Both the position numbers and the translations under genes were made by a program. Below, one piece after another: positions 1 to 8,771 of a stretch of 64,000 nucleotides of DNA. Source of the DNA: CAKRZE01 sp045617585 (GTDB lineage: Bacteria > Bacillota > Clostridia > Oscillospirales > CAG-272); assembly GCA_045617585.1 (NCBI GenBank), contig JAZLIW010000149.1, positions 1 through 64,000 of the forward strand, given 5' to 3'. Every line of letters begins with the position of its first letter. The first letter of the stretch is position 1. Below the pieces are notes generated by a model, which was not told the DNA's origin, did no database searches, and saw only the letters and a program-made list of their open reading frames with translations.

Positions 1-1111
1 CATTATCGAAAGAAAATCCGTCTCCGTTCCTCTTCAGACCGGTATCAAGGCGATCGACTCCATGATCCCGATCGGACGCGGACAGAGAGAACTGATCATC
101 GGCGACCGTCAGACCGGTAAGACCGTGATCGCGCAGGACACCATCATCAATCAGAAGGGAAAAGGCGTCATCTGCATTTACGTCGCGATCGGACAGAAGC
201 AGTCCAACGTCACGAGCGTCGTCGACACGCTGTACAAAAACGGCGCGATGGACTATACGATCGTCGTTTCCGCGACGGCATCCGAACCCGCACCCCTTCA
301 GTATATCGCCCCCTACGCCGGATGCGCGATGGGCGAATACTTCATGGAGCAGGGAAAAGACGTGCTGATCGTCTACGACGATCTCTCCAAGCACGCGGTC
401 GCATACCGTGCGCTCTCCCTGCTGATCCGCCGTCCCCCGGGACGAGAAGCCTACCCCGGCGACGTCTTCTATCTGCATTCCCGGCTGCTCGAGCGTGCGG
501 CGCGTCTGTCGCCCGAATGCGGCGGCGGCTCACTGACCGCACTGCCGATCATCGAGACGCAGGCAGGCGACGTTTCCGCTTATATCCCGACCAACGTGAT
601 CTCGATCACGGACGGTCAGATCTTCCTTGAGACCGAGCTCTTCCACTCGGGCGTCCGCCCTGCCGTCAACCCCGGCATTTCGGTCTCCCGTGTCGGCGGC
701 AGCGCGCAGATCAAGGCAATGAAAAAGGTCTCCGGTAAACTGAAGCTGCTCTACTCCCAGTACCGCGAGCTTGCCGCCTTCGCGCAGTTCGGCTCGGATC
801 TCGATGCCGACACGACGGCAAGACTCGAGCAGGGCAAACGGATCGTCGAGGTCCTGAAACAGGGAAGAGGCGAACCCATCGAGGTCGAGCTTCAGATCGC
901 GATCATTTTTGCCGTCGTCAACAATCTTCTTACCGATATTCCCGTTGACCGGATCCGCGATTTCGAGGGAGAACTGTTCCACGATCTCATCTCTACGAAG
1001 GACGAGCTCCTGAACACGATCCGCACGACCGGGAACCTGACGGACGAGCAGGCAGAGGAGCTGACCGAAGCGATCGGTCACAGCAAAAACAAGTTTCTCG
1101 CAAAGGAGTGA
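1..1111 (+). CDS. atpA: F1F0 ATP synthase alpha subunit (5'-truncated)
   Basis: Alpha subunit of the F1 catalytic head, which carries the non-catalytic nucleotide sites. The reading frame is already open at base 2, so the gene begins left of the window; 369 residues are present of a usual 500 or so, meaning about 130 N-terminal residues (the beta-barrel domain) are missing. The P-loop GDRQTGKT lies at bases 101-124, followed by the family stretches ALSLLIRRPPGREAYPGDVF and GISVSRVGGSAQ. It is followed after 6 bases by atpG, then atpD and atpC, the standard operon order. Identification is secure from motifs and context. Confidence 0.97.
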   Translation, partial: IIERKSVSVPLQTGIKAIDSMIPIGRGQRELIIGDRQTGKTVIAQDTIINQKGKGVICIYVAIGQKQSNVTSVVDTLYKNGAMDYTIVVSATASEPAPLQYIAPYAGCAMGEYFMEQGKDVLIVYDDLSKHAVAYRALSLLIRRPPGREAYPGDVFYLHSRLLERAARLSPECGGGSLTALPIIETQAGDVSAYIPTNVISITDGQIFLETELFHSGVRPAVNPGISVSRVGGSAQIKAMKKVSGKLKLLYSQYRELAAFAQFGSDLDADTTARLEQGKRIVEVLKQGRGEPIEVELQIAIIFAVVNNLLTDIPVDRIRDFEGELFHDLISTKDELLNTIRTTGNLTDEQAEELTEAIGHSKNKFLAKE

Positions 1112-1117
1112 CGGGTA

Positions 1118-1969
1118 ATGGGCGCCGCCTCAATGAATGACATCAAAGCGCGGATGCGAAGCGTCGGCAGCACCATGCAAATCACGAAAGCGATGGAGCT
1201 CGTCGCCACCTCGAAGCTGCGCCGTGCCAAGGAACGCGCGGAAGCGTCTGCCGCGTACCAAAAGACCCTGACGGAAGCGCTTGCCGTCCTCTCCGCCACC
1301 GCCGCCGGGGCGTCCTCCGTCTATTCGGAAAAGCGAAACGACGGAAAGACCCTTTACGTCGTCCTTGCGGGTGACCGCGGGCTGGCGGGCGGTTACAACG
1401 CAAACGTGTTCCGCCTCTGCCGGGAGCTATTTGCGGATCAAGGGCAGCGCGCCATTCTGCCGGTCGGAAAAAAGGCATTCGAGTATTTCGAGCACCGCGG
1501 GGAAGAGATCTTGACCGATTCCTTCCGCGTCCTTTCACTGGTCGGTGTCAGTGAGGCAATGAAGATCGCCTCCGTGATCACCGAGGCGTACCGGACCGGA
1601 GAAGTATCGAGAGTCGAGCTGATCTACACGCAATTCGTCTCCCTGATGACGGTCATCCCCAGAAGGACCGTCCTACTGCCGTTCGAAATGCCCGACAACG
1701 GCGGTACCGTCTCCTCAGATCCGATCGCTGACGGTGATCCCGCGGAGCTGCTGGATGCCGTTATCCCGCAGTACGTCGGCGGAATGCTGTACGCCGCCGT
1801 GGCAGAATCCTTTGCTTCCGAGTGTGCTTCCCGCCGCACGGCAATGAACGCGGCATCCAAAAACGCGGAAGAAATGATCGGCGATCTGACGCTGTCCTAT
1901 AACCGGGCGCGTCAGGCGATCATCACCCAGGAGATCACCGAGATCGTCTCGGGTGCGGAAGCGCTGTAA
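1118..1969 (+). CDS. atpG: F1F0 ATP synthase gamma subunit
   Basis: Central rotor stalk of F1, 283 residues, the normal family length. The N terminus MNDIKARMRSVGSTMQITKA is the conserved gamma helix, and the C terminus (TLSYNRARQAIITQEITEIV) is the paired helix of the coiled coil. The first ATG at 1118 has GGAG nine bases upstream, placed across the atpA stop; a second in-frame ATG at 1133 is possible but has no better site. It lies between atpA and atpD, as expected. Confidence 0.96.
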   Translation: MGAASMNDIKARMRSVGSTMQITKAMELVATSKLRRAKERAEASAAYQKTLTEALAVLSATAAGASSVYSEKRNDGKTLYVVLAGDRGLAGGYNANVFRLCRELFADQGQRAILPVGKKAFEYFEHRGEEILTDSFRVLSLVGVSEAMKIASVITEAYRTGEVSRVELIYTQFVSLMTVIPRRTVLLPFEMPDNGGTVSSDPIADGDPAELLDAVIPQYVGGMLYAAVAESFASECASRRTAMNAASKNAEEMIGDLTLSYNRARQAIITQEITEIVSGAEAL

Positions 1970-2015
1970 CCCACAGAACGCACGGCGGAAGCCGTGATGA
2001 AAGGAAATACGCATT

Positions 2016-3419
2016 ATGGAGAAAAATATCGGAAAGGTCGTCCAGATCATCGGACCGGTCCTTGATATCCGATTTGAAAGCGGGCATCTGCCGGATCTTC
2101 TTTCTGCCATCGAGATCAATTACGAGGGCAGAAAGATCGTCTGCGAGGTCGCGAGCCAACTCGGCGACGACGTCGTCAGATGCATCGCCATGTCCGCGAC
2201 CGACGGTCTTCCGCGCGGGATCGAGGCAATCGACACCGGGACCGGTATCACCGTCCCCGTCGGAAGACAGACCCTCGGCAGGATCTTCAACCTTCTCGGT
2301 GAACCCGTGGACAATCAGCCCGCACCCGAAGGCGCAGAAAGAATGTGCATCCACAGAGCGCCTCCGCCTTATTCCGAGCAGGAAGGAACGACGGAGATCC
2401 TCGAGACCGGCATCAAGGTCGTCGACCTGATCGCGCCTTACGCCAAGGGCGGAAAGATCGGTCTGTTCGGCGGTGCCGGCGTCGGTAAAACCGTCCTGAT
2501 CATGGAACTGATCAACAACGTTGCGAAGCAGCACGGCGGTATTTCAGTCTTTACCGGCGTCGGTGAGCGTACCCGTGAAGGAAACGACCTGTATAACGAA
2601 ATGAAGGAATCCGGCGTTCTCCCGAAGACCGCACTCGTCTACGGGCAGATGAACGAGCCTCCGGGAGCAAGAATGAGAGTCGCCCTTTCCGGGCTGACCA
2701 TGGCGGAATACTTCCGTGACAGAGAAGGGCAGGACGTTCTTCTTTTCATCGACAATATCTTCCGCTTTACGCAGGCGGGCTCCGAGGTGTCCGCCCTGCT
2801 CGGACGGATGCCGTCCGCCGTCGGTTATCAACCGACCCTCGCCACCGAAATGGGCGCGCTGCAGGAACGTATCACCTCTACGAAAAAAGGTTCCATCACC
2901 TCCGTTCAGGCGGTCTACGTTCCCGCGGACGACCTGACCGACCCCGCGCCCGCCACGACGTTCGCACATCTTGACGCAACGACCGTCCTTTCAAGAAGCA
3001 TCGCTTCGCTCGGTCTGTATCCCGCGGTCGACCCGCTGGATTCCACGTCCCGGATCCTCTCGCCCGATATCGTCGGGATCGAGCATTACGAGGTCGCGAG
3101 AGAGGTGCAGAAGATCCTGCAGCGCTACAAGGAACTGCAGGATATCATCGCCATCATGGGTATGGACGAGCTTTCCGAAGAGGATAAGATCATCGTCAAC
3201 CGTGCCCGGAAGGTACAGCGCTTCCTCTCCCAGCCGTTCTTCGTTGCCGAACAGTATACGGGCATGGAAGGCAGATACGTACCGGTCAAGGAAACGATCC
3301 GCGGCTTCCGTGAGATCCTTGACGGTAAACATGACGACCTGCCCGAATCCGCCTTCCTATTCGTCGGTACCATTGACGAAGCGGTGGAGAAGGCAAGAAA
3401 AATGAAGGGCGCGGACTGA
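2016..3419 (+). CDS. atpD: F1F0 ATP synthase beta subunit
   Basis: Catalytic subunit of F1, 467 residues, full length. The Walker A sequence GGAGVGKT is at about residues 152-159, followed by GVGERTREGNDLY and the Walker B region DVLLFIDNIFRF. The ribosome site GAAAGGAAA precedes ATG 2016. It follows atpG after 46 bases and is one base from atpC, so the two are probably translationally coupled. Confidence 0.97.
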   Translation: MEKNIGKVVQIIGPVLDIRFESGHLPDLLSAIEINYEGRKIVCEVASQLGDDVVRCIAMSATDGLPRGIEAIDTGTGITVPVGRQTLGRIFNLLGEPVDNQPAPEGAERMCIHRAPPPYSEQEGTTEILETGIKVVDLIAPYAKGGKIGLFGGAGVGKTVLIMELINNVAKQHGGISVFTGVGERTREGNDLYNEMKESGVLPKTALVYGQMNEPPGARMRVALSGLTMAEYFRDREGQDVLLFIDNIFRFTQAGSEVSALLGRMPSAVGYQPTLATEMGALQERITSTKKGSITSVQAVYVPADDLTDPAPATTFAHLDATTVLSRSIASLGLYPAVDPLDSTSRILSPDIVGIEHYEVAREVQKILQRYKELQDIIAIMGMDELSEEDKIIVNRARKVQRFLSQPFFVAEQYTGMEGRYVPVKETIRGFREILDGKHDDLPESAFLFVGTIDEAVEKARKMKGAD

Positions 3420-3420
3420 T

Positions 3421-3825
3421 ATGAAGACCTTCCGCTTACAGATCGTCACCCCCGACCGTCTCGTCTACGACGGGCAGGCGGAGTCCATCCGCATCCGTAC
3501 CACCGTAGGAGACGTGCAGATCCTTGCGGGTCACATGGATATGGTCGCGGCGCTCGGGATCGGAAAAGCGAAATTCCGGACCGAAAACGGGGAAGAAAAG
3601 AGCGCGAGCGCAGCCGGCGGCTTCCTCAGCGTCTCGGGCAACGAGGTCAAGGTCATCGCTACGACCTTCGAGCTTGCGGAAGAGATCGATCTGAGGCGAG
3701 CCGAAAGCGCAAAGGAGCGCGCGGAAGCGATCCTCCAATCCGCTAAAGACGCACGGCAGGAGGAGCTTGCCAAGGTCCGTCTTGCCAGAGCCCTTAACCG
3801 CATCAGCGTCGGAAAAGGCGATTGA
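3421..3825 (+). CDS. atpC: F1F0 ATP synthase epsilon subunit
   Basis: Regulatory subunit of the F1 central stalk, 134 residues. The N-terminal beta-sandwich is recognisable (FRLQIVTPDRLVYDGQAESI, then GDVQILAGHMDMVAAL), followed by a short C-terminal helical hairpin rich in Ala, Glu and Arg. The ATG starts one base after the atpD stop and has no strong ribosome site of its own, which suggests coupling to atpD. It is the last gene of the operon; an intrinsic terminator follows within 7 bases. Confidence 0.95.
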   Translation: MKTFRLQIVTPDRLVYDGQAESIRIRTTVGDVQILAGHMDMVAALGIGKAKFRTENGEEKSASAAGGFLSVSGNEVKVIATTFELAEEIDLRRAESAKERAEAILQSAKDARQEELAKVRLARALNRISVGKGD

Positions 3826-3831
3826 ACGCAT

Positions 3832-3867
3832 ACGGGACCATATCCTACGGGAACGGTCCCGTTTTTC
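3832..3867 (+). terminator. intrinsic terminator of the atp operon
   Basis: An 8-bp stem, ACGGGACC (3832-3839) with GGTCCCGT (3855-3862), runs directly into a T-rich tract just after the atpC stop. Confidence 0.85.
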
Positions 3868-3904
3868 TATCCGTTTTCCGTCTGTACGTCCCCACCGATT
3901 ATCA

Positions 3905-3933
3905 TTGACAAAACAGGACGAATCTGCTATACT
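3905..3933 (+). promoter_or_regulatory. housekeeping promoter of cysE
   Basis: TTGACA (3905-3910), a 17-base spacer and TATACT (3928-3933) lie 33 bases before the cysE start. The match to the sigma-A consensus is close. Confidence 0.85.
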
Positions 3934-3965
3934 GATAAACAAAGAAACGAAAGGAACCACCGATC

Positions 3966-4817
3966 ATGCTGAACGAAGAAGAACTGCTGAAGGAGCTCCG
4001 CGGCGTCGATCAGACCGCTGCCGTCCGCACCGCCTGCGGGACCGTTCCGGGCAGAAAAGATATCATAGAGATCCTTCTGAACCTCAAGGAACTATTATTT
4101 CCGTGTTATTTCCGCCTTGAGAACGTTCTGCGCGATCCTGCGGCACTGCTCACTCTGACGCGGGAATCGCTGAAAAAACAGATCTACAATGCGTATTCCT
4201 TCGTCGGCAGACCGATCAGTGAGGAAAAGGCGTCGGAGATCACGGACACGTTTTTCTCCAGGCTGCCGTACGTCAAGGAGATGCTCCTCAAGGATGTGGA
4301 GGCGCTTTATAACGGAGACCCGGCGGCGAACTGCAGGGAAGAGATCCTGATCAGTTATCCCGGCTTCCTCGCGATCATGATCTACCGCCTCGCACACGAG
4401 ATCTATCTTCTGAAGATCCCGTTCATTTTCCGTATCATGACGGAATACGCTCATGAAAAAACCGGGATCGATATCCACGCGGGCGCAACGATCGGCGAAT
4501 ATTTCTTTATCGACCACGGGACCGGCACCGTCATCGGTGAAACGACCGTGATCGGCGATCACGTCAAGCTGTATCAGGGCGTCACACTCGGCGCGAAGAG
4601 CTTCGAGACGGATCCCGACGGGAATCCCGTCAAAGGGATCAAGCGCCATCCTAACATCGGCAATCACGTCGTCATCTACGCAAACGCGACCATCCTCGGC
4701 GGCAATACCTATATCGGAGACGGCTGCGTGATCGGAGGCAACGTCTGGCTGACGAGATCCGTCGAAACCGGAAAGATCGTCACGTATCAAACGAACGGTG
4801 AAAGAAAGAACGAATGA
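3966..4817 (+). CDS. cysE: serine O-acetyltransferase
   Basis: Acetylates L-serine with acetyl-CoA to O-acetylserine, the precursor of cysteine. 283 residues, matching the long form of the family with a helical N-terminal half (about 1-170). The C-terminal half is a left-handed beta helix of hexapeptide repeats containing DIHAGATIGEYFFIDHGTG and YQGVTLGAKSF, the active-site His/Asp region. ATG 3966 follows AAAGGAA. The last bases overlap the next gene by 4 (ATGA), implying coupled translation with an ATPase of unknown role. No cysteine synthase gene is nearby. Confidence 0.93.
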   Translation: MLNEEELLKELRGVDQTAAVRTACGTVPGRKDIIEILLNLKELLFPCYFRLENVLRDPAALLTLTRESLKKQIYNAYSFVGRPISEEKASEITDTFFSRLPYVKEMLLKDVEALYNGDPAANCREEILISYPGFLAIMIYRLAHEIYLLKIPFIFRIMTEYAHEKTGIDIHAGATIGEYFFIDHGTGTVIGETTVIGDHVKLYQGVTLGAKSFETDPDGNPVKGIKRHPNIGNHVVIYANATILGGNTYIGDGCVIGGNVWLTRSVETGKIVTYQTNGERKNE

Positions 4818-5731
4818 AATACCTTGAATCTTTTCGTTTTCCGTCCATTCAGGAAGAATACGGATTTCTGGAAGGGGCAAACGATTATCGGATTAAGTAT
4901 CATCGGGGGTCGTTCTATCCCTTCAAGATCCTGTCAAATCTTGATATAACATCAGTTATATTAGGGAATATCACGATATTTTACGGCGGGAACGGATGCG
5001 GCAAAACGACGGCGCTGAACGTGATCGCAGAAAAACTGCACCTGAAAAGAGAATCTCTGTTCAACTCCTCGAAGTTTTTTCCGGAATATCTGGAGATGTG
5101 TTCGTATGAGGTCCCGTCGGCACGTCAGACGGCAGACAGCAGATCCAGGCAGTATTACGGCATGGAGAAAGCGGAGCTGCCGCGCGGCAGCCGGATCATC
5201 ACCTCGGACGACGTGTTTGAACACTGTATGTCACAGCGACGATTCAACAGCGACATCGACCGCCAGCGCGCGGACGCCGAGGAACGTTACAACGCGGTGA
5301 TCGGAGAGACCGGGCTGAATCCGCTGCAGGATTACGAACGGTACAAGGAACGCGCCGAGGCGTTAAAAAGCAGATCCAAATATATCAGGAAGCGTGTCTG
5401 TGAGGAAGCCGAAGAACGGTCCAACGGCGAGAGCGCCATGGTATATTTCACGGAGCGCATGGAGGAGGACGGACTGTATCTGCTCGACGAGCCGGAAAAC
5501 AGTCTGTCGTTCGAGAACCAGACCGAGCTCGCGGGATACATAGAAGAATGCGTCTCGCGGTACGGATATCAGTTCATCATCGCCACGCATTCGCCGATCT
5601 TTCTTGCAATGAAGGATGCCGTCATCTATGACTTTGATACGCCCCCCGTAAAAACGAAGGAATGGACCGAGCTCGGCGGCGTCCGGGCACTGTACGGCTT
5701 TTTCCGGTCTCACCGGGAGGAATTCGAATAA
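4814..5731 (+). CDS. predicted ABC/RecF-like ATPase (COG3910 type)
   Basis: Soluble ATPase, 305 residues. Walker A is GGNGCGKTT at about residues 58-66; an ABC-type signature SNGES lies at about residue 205; Walker B plus D-loop is LYLLDEPENSLS; the H-loop is FIIATHSP near residue 255. This order matches the small stand-alone ATPases of COG3910, whose cellular role is unknown to me. No transporter or nuclease partner is next to it. The start overlaps the cysE stop (ATGA) with no clear ribosome site, so its translation probably depends on cysE. A terminator follows 6 bases after the stop. Confidence 0.8.
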   Translation: MKYLESFRFPSIQEEYGFLEGANDYRIKYHRGSFYPFKILSNLDITSVILGNITIFYGGNGCGKTTALNVIAEKLHLKRESLFNSSKFFPEYLEMCSYEVPSARQTADSRSRQYYGMEKAELPRGSRIITSDDVFEHCMSQRRFNSDIDRQRADAEERYNAVIGETGLNPLQDYERYKERAEALKSRSKYIRKRVCEEAEERSNGESAMVYFTERMEEDGLYLLDEPENSLSFENQTELAGYIEECVSRYGYQFIIATHSPIFLAMKDAVIYDFDTPPVKTKEWTELGGVRALYGFFRSHREEFE

Positions 5732-5737
5732 ACGCCT

Positions 5738-5774
5738 GCGTGGAGCCTGACTGACGTCGGCTCCGCGCCTTTTT
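5738..5774 (+). terminator. intrinsic terminator of the cysE-ATPase operon
   Basis: A 10-bp stem pairs 5738-5747 with 5759-5768 (core GGAGCC / GGCTCC) and is followed by CTTTTTCC. Confidence 0.85.
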
Positions 5775-5913
5775 CCTTCCCTATTTGTCGTTAAATTTGT
5801 ATTTGACGACATTGTGTATATTTTTCAGTACACTTAGATATATCCTTCCGTTTCCGTCCAGATCACTTCCCCCGTTCTTCGTTCGAAGCGATTTTTCGAA
5901 ATACGTTCTCACA

Positions 5914-5950
5914 GAAAAACCGCCGGGAGACTTTGTCGTCTCACGGCGGT
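5914..5950 (-). terminator. intrinsic terminator of the DUF624 operon
   Basis: On the minus strand a 13-bp stem with one mismatch (5938-5950 with 5919-5931, loop of 6) is followed by TTTTTCTG. It lies 78 bases beyond the stop of the DUF624 gene. The rest of the 296-base gap 5732-6027 holds no convincing gene. Confidence 0.8.
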
Positions 5951-6027
5951 AATGCTTCCTGCCTGATAACATTTGAACACAGCGTTCAGGTGATATTCCC
6001 GTCCGACCTTTTGAACGAGCCTTTAAC

Positions 6028-7041
6028 TTATTTACTGAAGCGGTCGCGCAGGAGTCTTGCTTTTTTCGGTTCTTCCGGTTCGTACGCGGGCTCCTCTTCC
6101 GGATAATACGGGTCGATCATGATCTCCTTCATTTTCGGATAAGCGGCGTAGATCCCGATAAAACCGATCAGCGAGAACATGATGACGAACGGCATGATGA
6201 TCCCGATCGGCATAAACATGACGAGCAGCGAATAATTGATGACCAGCACTGCCGCGATCCCGAGGAATGCCGGGAGGTTTCGCTTCATACCGATCAGCGC
6301 AAAGATGAAAGCGTTCTTGAACAGCTTGAAGATGCTCAGGTCGAACGTCACCATCATGATATAGACGTAGAATCGCATACATACGTAAATATACAGACAG
6401 ATCAGGATCAATCCGAAGAAAACGCCGTTCAGTACCGTGGACAGATTCAACGAATACAGGAACACATCGTAAACGAGCATGAGGAGCAGCGCCAGATCGA
6501 TCACACCGTAGATCATTCCCTGCCTGAAGTTCTTTTTGATCGCGTGCCAGAAATCGCTCCACAGGAAGACCGGTTCGCCCTTGACGACGTTGCGCATGAT
6601 ATACGCGGTACCCACATTCGTCAGCCCGAACGTCAGGAAGGTCAGCAGGCCGAGCGCGTAGAGGATCTTCGTGGGCGTGGTAATGATCGAAACCTGATCC
6701 GCCATCAGCGCGAGCCCTTTCAGCGCCATCGTCGCGGGATTGGCTCCTGCGACGTGTGCCGCCCCATCCAGAACACCGAACAATGCGTTCACCGGGATAT
6801 CCATCTGAATGTTGTGATTCCCTGTCAGCCCGTACAGTGTGATCAGCACCGGAAAGTTCCCGATCACGAGCATCATATTCAGCGTGAACAGCAGACCGAT
6901 ATTGCGCCATGCAAACGGAAAGAAATACGTAAACGTTCTCGGATGCCTGTCCTCTTTTTTGACGCCCTTCCCGTCTCTGTCCGGGTTGAACAACTGATAC
7001 AGATTGAAGGGCTTCTTCTTGTTTTTTTCACTTGATGCCAT
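6028..7041 (-). CDS. DUF624 (YesL-like) integral membrane protein
   Basis: Predicted polytopic membrane protein of 337 residues. A basic, soluble N terminus of about 45 residues is followed by a hydrophobic segment (NIGLLFTLNMMLVIGNFPVL), a large loop, then further hydrophobic stretches such as MIYGVIDLALLLMLVYDVFL, and a charged, Pro/Glu-rich C-terminal tail. The arrangement resembles the DUF624/YesL family, which is common in Firmicutes and often sits near sugar transporters, but no sugar genes are here. It starts 12 bases after the stop of the upstream membrane gene, with GAAAGGACG as ribosome site. The family assignment is moderate; the function is unknown. Confidence 0.6.
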   Translation of the reverse strand: MASSEKNKKKPFNLYQLFNPDRDGKGVKKEDRHPRTFTYFFPFAWRNIGLLFTLNMMLVIGNFPVLITLYGLTGNHNIQMDIPVNALFGVLDGAAHVAGANPATMALKGLALMADQVSIITTPTKILYALGLLTFLTFGLTNVGTAYIMRNVVKGEPVFLWSDFWHAIKKNFRQGMIYGVIDLALLLMLVYDVFLYSLNLSTVLNGVFFGLILICLYIYVCMRFYVYIMMVTFDLSIFKLFKNAFIFALIGMKRNLPAFLGIAAVLVINYSLLVMFMPIGIIMPFVIMFSLIGFIGIYAAYPKMKEIMIDPYYPEEEPAYEPEEPKKARLLRDRFSK

Positions 7042-7053
7042 AGAAACGTCCTT

Positions 7054-7620
7054 TCACAATATATTACGATCCGCTCCGATTCCAAGCGACACCATGAGGG
7101 CGGATGTGAGCAAAATCACGCCGCACAAAAGGAAATAGCCGGACAGATAGGTCCTTGCTTCTCCGGTCCTTATCAGACGCCTGGCATCGGATGGAACATT
7201 GCGCACACCGGAGCGGAACACCGCAGCGGCGGTCGCCGTCAGTACCGCGGAAGCAAACATAAGCCCATAGGCGGCGATACCTCCCGGGCATGTGCCTTCC
7301 GAGGATACCGTGCTGCCCGTCACGAGACCGAGGAGCAGCAGCGTCAGACCCGAAGCCGTTCCCTGAAAAAGCGTAAATCCCGACAGAAAGCAAATAAACG
7401 AGCCGAGCGCTATTCCGAGAAACACCGAAAGGATCCGATAAGTCCCGGTAAATACCCGCAGACCGTCGGCAGCTCCGTCTGCTCCGGGAGGAAGGACGTT
7501 CCCGCCGAACGGGAAAACGAACCTCACAATCCCCGCACGCGTCAGAAAATAACCCGCCGTCAGACCGGTGACGGCTGTCAGGAAGAACAGGATGCCTGCT
7601 TTTCCGATCCCGTTTTTCAT
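7054..7620 (-). CDS. uncharacterised integral membrane protein
   Basis: 188 residues with about five hydrophobic segments, the first at residues 8-27 and the last at about 163-182. The start is well supported by GGAGGTG seven bases before ATG 7620 and by a near-consensus promoter 58 bases further upstream. Size and topology faintly recall SpoIIM-type membrane proteins, but I see no diagnostic motif. It is first in an operon with the DUF624 protein. Confidence 0.65.
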   Translation of the reverse strand: MKNGIGKAGILFFLTAVTGLTAGYFLTRAGIVRFVFPFGGNVLPPGADGAADGLRVFTGTYRILSVFLGIALGSFICFLSGFTLFQGTASGLTLLLLGLVTGSTVSSEGTCPGGIAAYGLMFASAVLTATAAAVFRSGVRNVPSDARRLIRTGEARTYLSGYFLLCGVILLTSALMVSLGIGADRNIL

Positions 7621-7677
7621 CGGATCACCTCCGACACAGATTATGCGGACGGAGGCCTGATCATTCCCTTTCTTATC

Positions 7678-7706
7678 ATTTTATCATAAACCGTTTGGAA
7701 AATCAA
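7678..7706 (-). promoter_or_regulatory. promoter of the two-gene membrane operon
   Basis: On the minus strand TTGATT (7701-7706), 17 bases, TAAAAT (7678-7683). Confidence 0.7.
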
Positions 7707-7758
7707 CCGTAATATGAAAATTAACATTTTTTCGTCCGTTCTTTTCCCCCGTTTCCCC

Positions 7759-7787
7759 TTGCAATTCAGACGTATCGGATATATAAT
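7759..7787 (+). promoter_or_regulatory. promoter of the GNAT gene
   Basis: TTGCAA (7759-7764), a 17-base spacer and a perfect TATAAT (7782-7787) lie 27 bases before the start codon. Confidence 0.8.
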
Positions 7788-7814
7788 AAATGTAACAGAA
7801 CAGTGAGGTCCGAT

Positions 7815-8444
7815 ATGAATAAAAAACAGATCGCAGCCGTGTTTTCTCATATCCCCACGATCGAGACCGACCGGCTGATTTTAAGGCGCATCGTTCCCTC
7901 GGATTATGAAGATATGTACGAGTATTCCAAAGACCCGCAGGTCACGGAATACCTCCTTTGGTACCCGCACAAGGATGCCGCGTATACGAGGCATTATCTG
8001 AATCTGCTCCAATCCCAATACCGCGACGGATCCTTTTCCGACTGGGGCGTGGAATTCCGCGATCATGGCAAAATGATCGGCACCTGCGGTTTTACTTCGT
8101 TTGATCTGACGAACAACAGCGGTGAGATCGGTTACGTCCTGAATCCCTCCTATTGGGGGCTCGGCATCGCAAAGGAAGCGGTCCTTGCAGTCATGGAATT
8201 CGGCTTCCGCGACCTGAAGCTCCATCGGATCGAAGCGAAGTTCATTCAGGGCAACGTCCGCAGTCTCCGGGTGATGCAGAAGTGCGGAATGACCTTCGAG
8301 GGGTATTTAAGGGATTCGATGCTGATCAAGGAACGGTACCGTACCATCGGATACTGCTCCATCCTCTCCGACGAGTTCTTTTCCCTATATGACGCCGTAA
8401 AGACGCCTTTCGGAAAAAAGAAGCTGTTTTTCGGTCTTTTCTGA
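7815..8444 (+). CDS. GNAT acetyltransferase, RimJ/RimL-like
   Basis: Acetyl-CoA-dependent N-acetyltransferase of the RimJ/RimL/YdaF type, 209 residues. The opening (TIETDRLILRRIVPSDYEDM) and the acetyl-CoA region (NPSYWGLGIAKEAVLAVMEF, then GNVRSLRVMQKCGMTFEG) are typical of the ribosomal-protein-acetyltransferase branch, though many members act on other amines. I chose ATG 7815, preceded by GAGG at 7805-7808, over an in-frame GTG at 7803 that lies within that ribosome site. It is apparently monocistronic; the substrate cannot be read from the sequence. Confidence 0.85.
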   Translation: MNKKQIAAVFSHIPTIETDRLILRRIVPSDYEDMYEYSKDPQVTEYLLWYPHKDAAYTRHYLNLLQSQYRDGSFSDWGVEFRDHGKMIGTCGFTSFDLTNNSGEIGYVLNPSYWGLGIAKEAVLAVMEFGFRDLKLHRIEAKFIQGNVRSLRVMQKCGMTFEGYLRDSMLIKERYRTIGYCSILSDEFFSLYDAVKTPFGKKKLFFGLF

Positions 8445-8455
8445 TCCCTATCTCT

Positions 8456-8484
8456 TGACAAATTGCACATAAGGTGCTATAATT
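8456..8484 (+). promoter_or_regulatory. promoter of the lysine-riboswitch transporter operon
   Basis: Perfect consensus TTGACA (8456-8461), a 17-base spacer and TATAAT (8479-8484), just upstream of the riboswitch. Confidence 0.92.
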
Positions 8485-8498
8485 CTTACATTCAAAGC

Positions 8499-8719
8499 TT
8501 GGATAGAGGCGCGGAACTCATCAGTAACGTACCGTCTGCAGGGATCGACGGTATGCGAAAGGGTGTTTCGCCGAAACGTATCCCGTTCCCCTGAAAACGG
8601 GCCGCGTTGGTCCGACCGGAAATACCCGTCGGACTGTCACGATTGTGGAGCGCTATCAAAGTCCAGGATAAGGCGTTTTTTGCCGTCCGAACCTTAACCG
8701 CTCCCACAGCGGTTTTTTG
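8499..8719 (+). promoter_or_regulatory. lysine riboswitch (L-box) with terminator expression platform
   Basis: The conserved L-box blocks occur in order: AGAGGCGC (8506-8513), AGTA (8524-8527), GAAAGG (8558-8563), CGCCGAAA (8570-8577), ACTGTCA (8634-8640) and GGAGCGCTATC (8648-8658). Closing helix P1 pairs GATAG (8503-8507) with CTATC (8654-8658) and extends outward to 8499/8662. Downstream, AACCGCT (8697-8703) and AGCGGTT (8709-8715) form an intrinsic terminator with a six-T run. The alternative helix pairs 8645-8653 with 8700-8709 (nine pairs, one bulged C), and would break both P1 and the terminator. This is the logic of a lysine-OFF transcription switch. It fills the 327-base gap before the transporter. 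Confidence 0.93.
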
Positions 8720-8771
8720 TTTTTCTCCTCTTTCCGGCAAATATTATCTTTCTTATGAAAGGAACCACACC

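Noticed and set aside
5781..5972. 63-codon minus-strand frame between the ATPase and DUF624 genes
   Set aside because: It runs through the DUF624 terminator, has no ribosome site and no recognisable sequence.
8492..8771. Short frames inside the leader of the amino-acid transporter operon
   Set aside because: The region is fully explained by the lysine riboswitch and its terminator.
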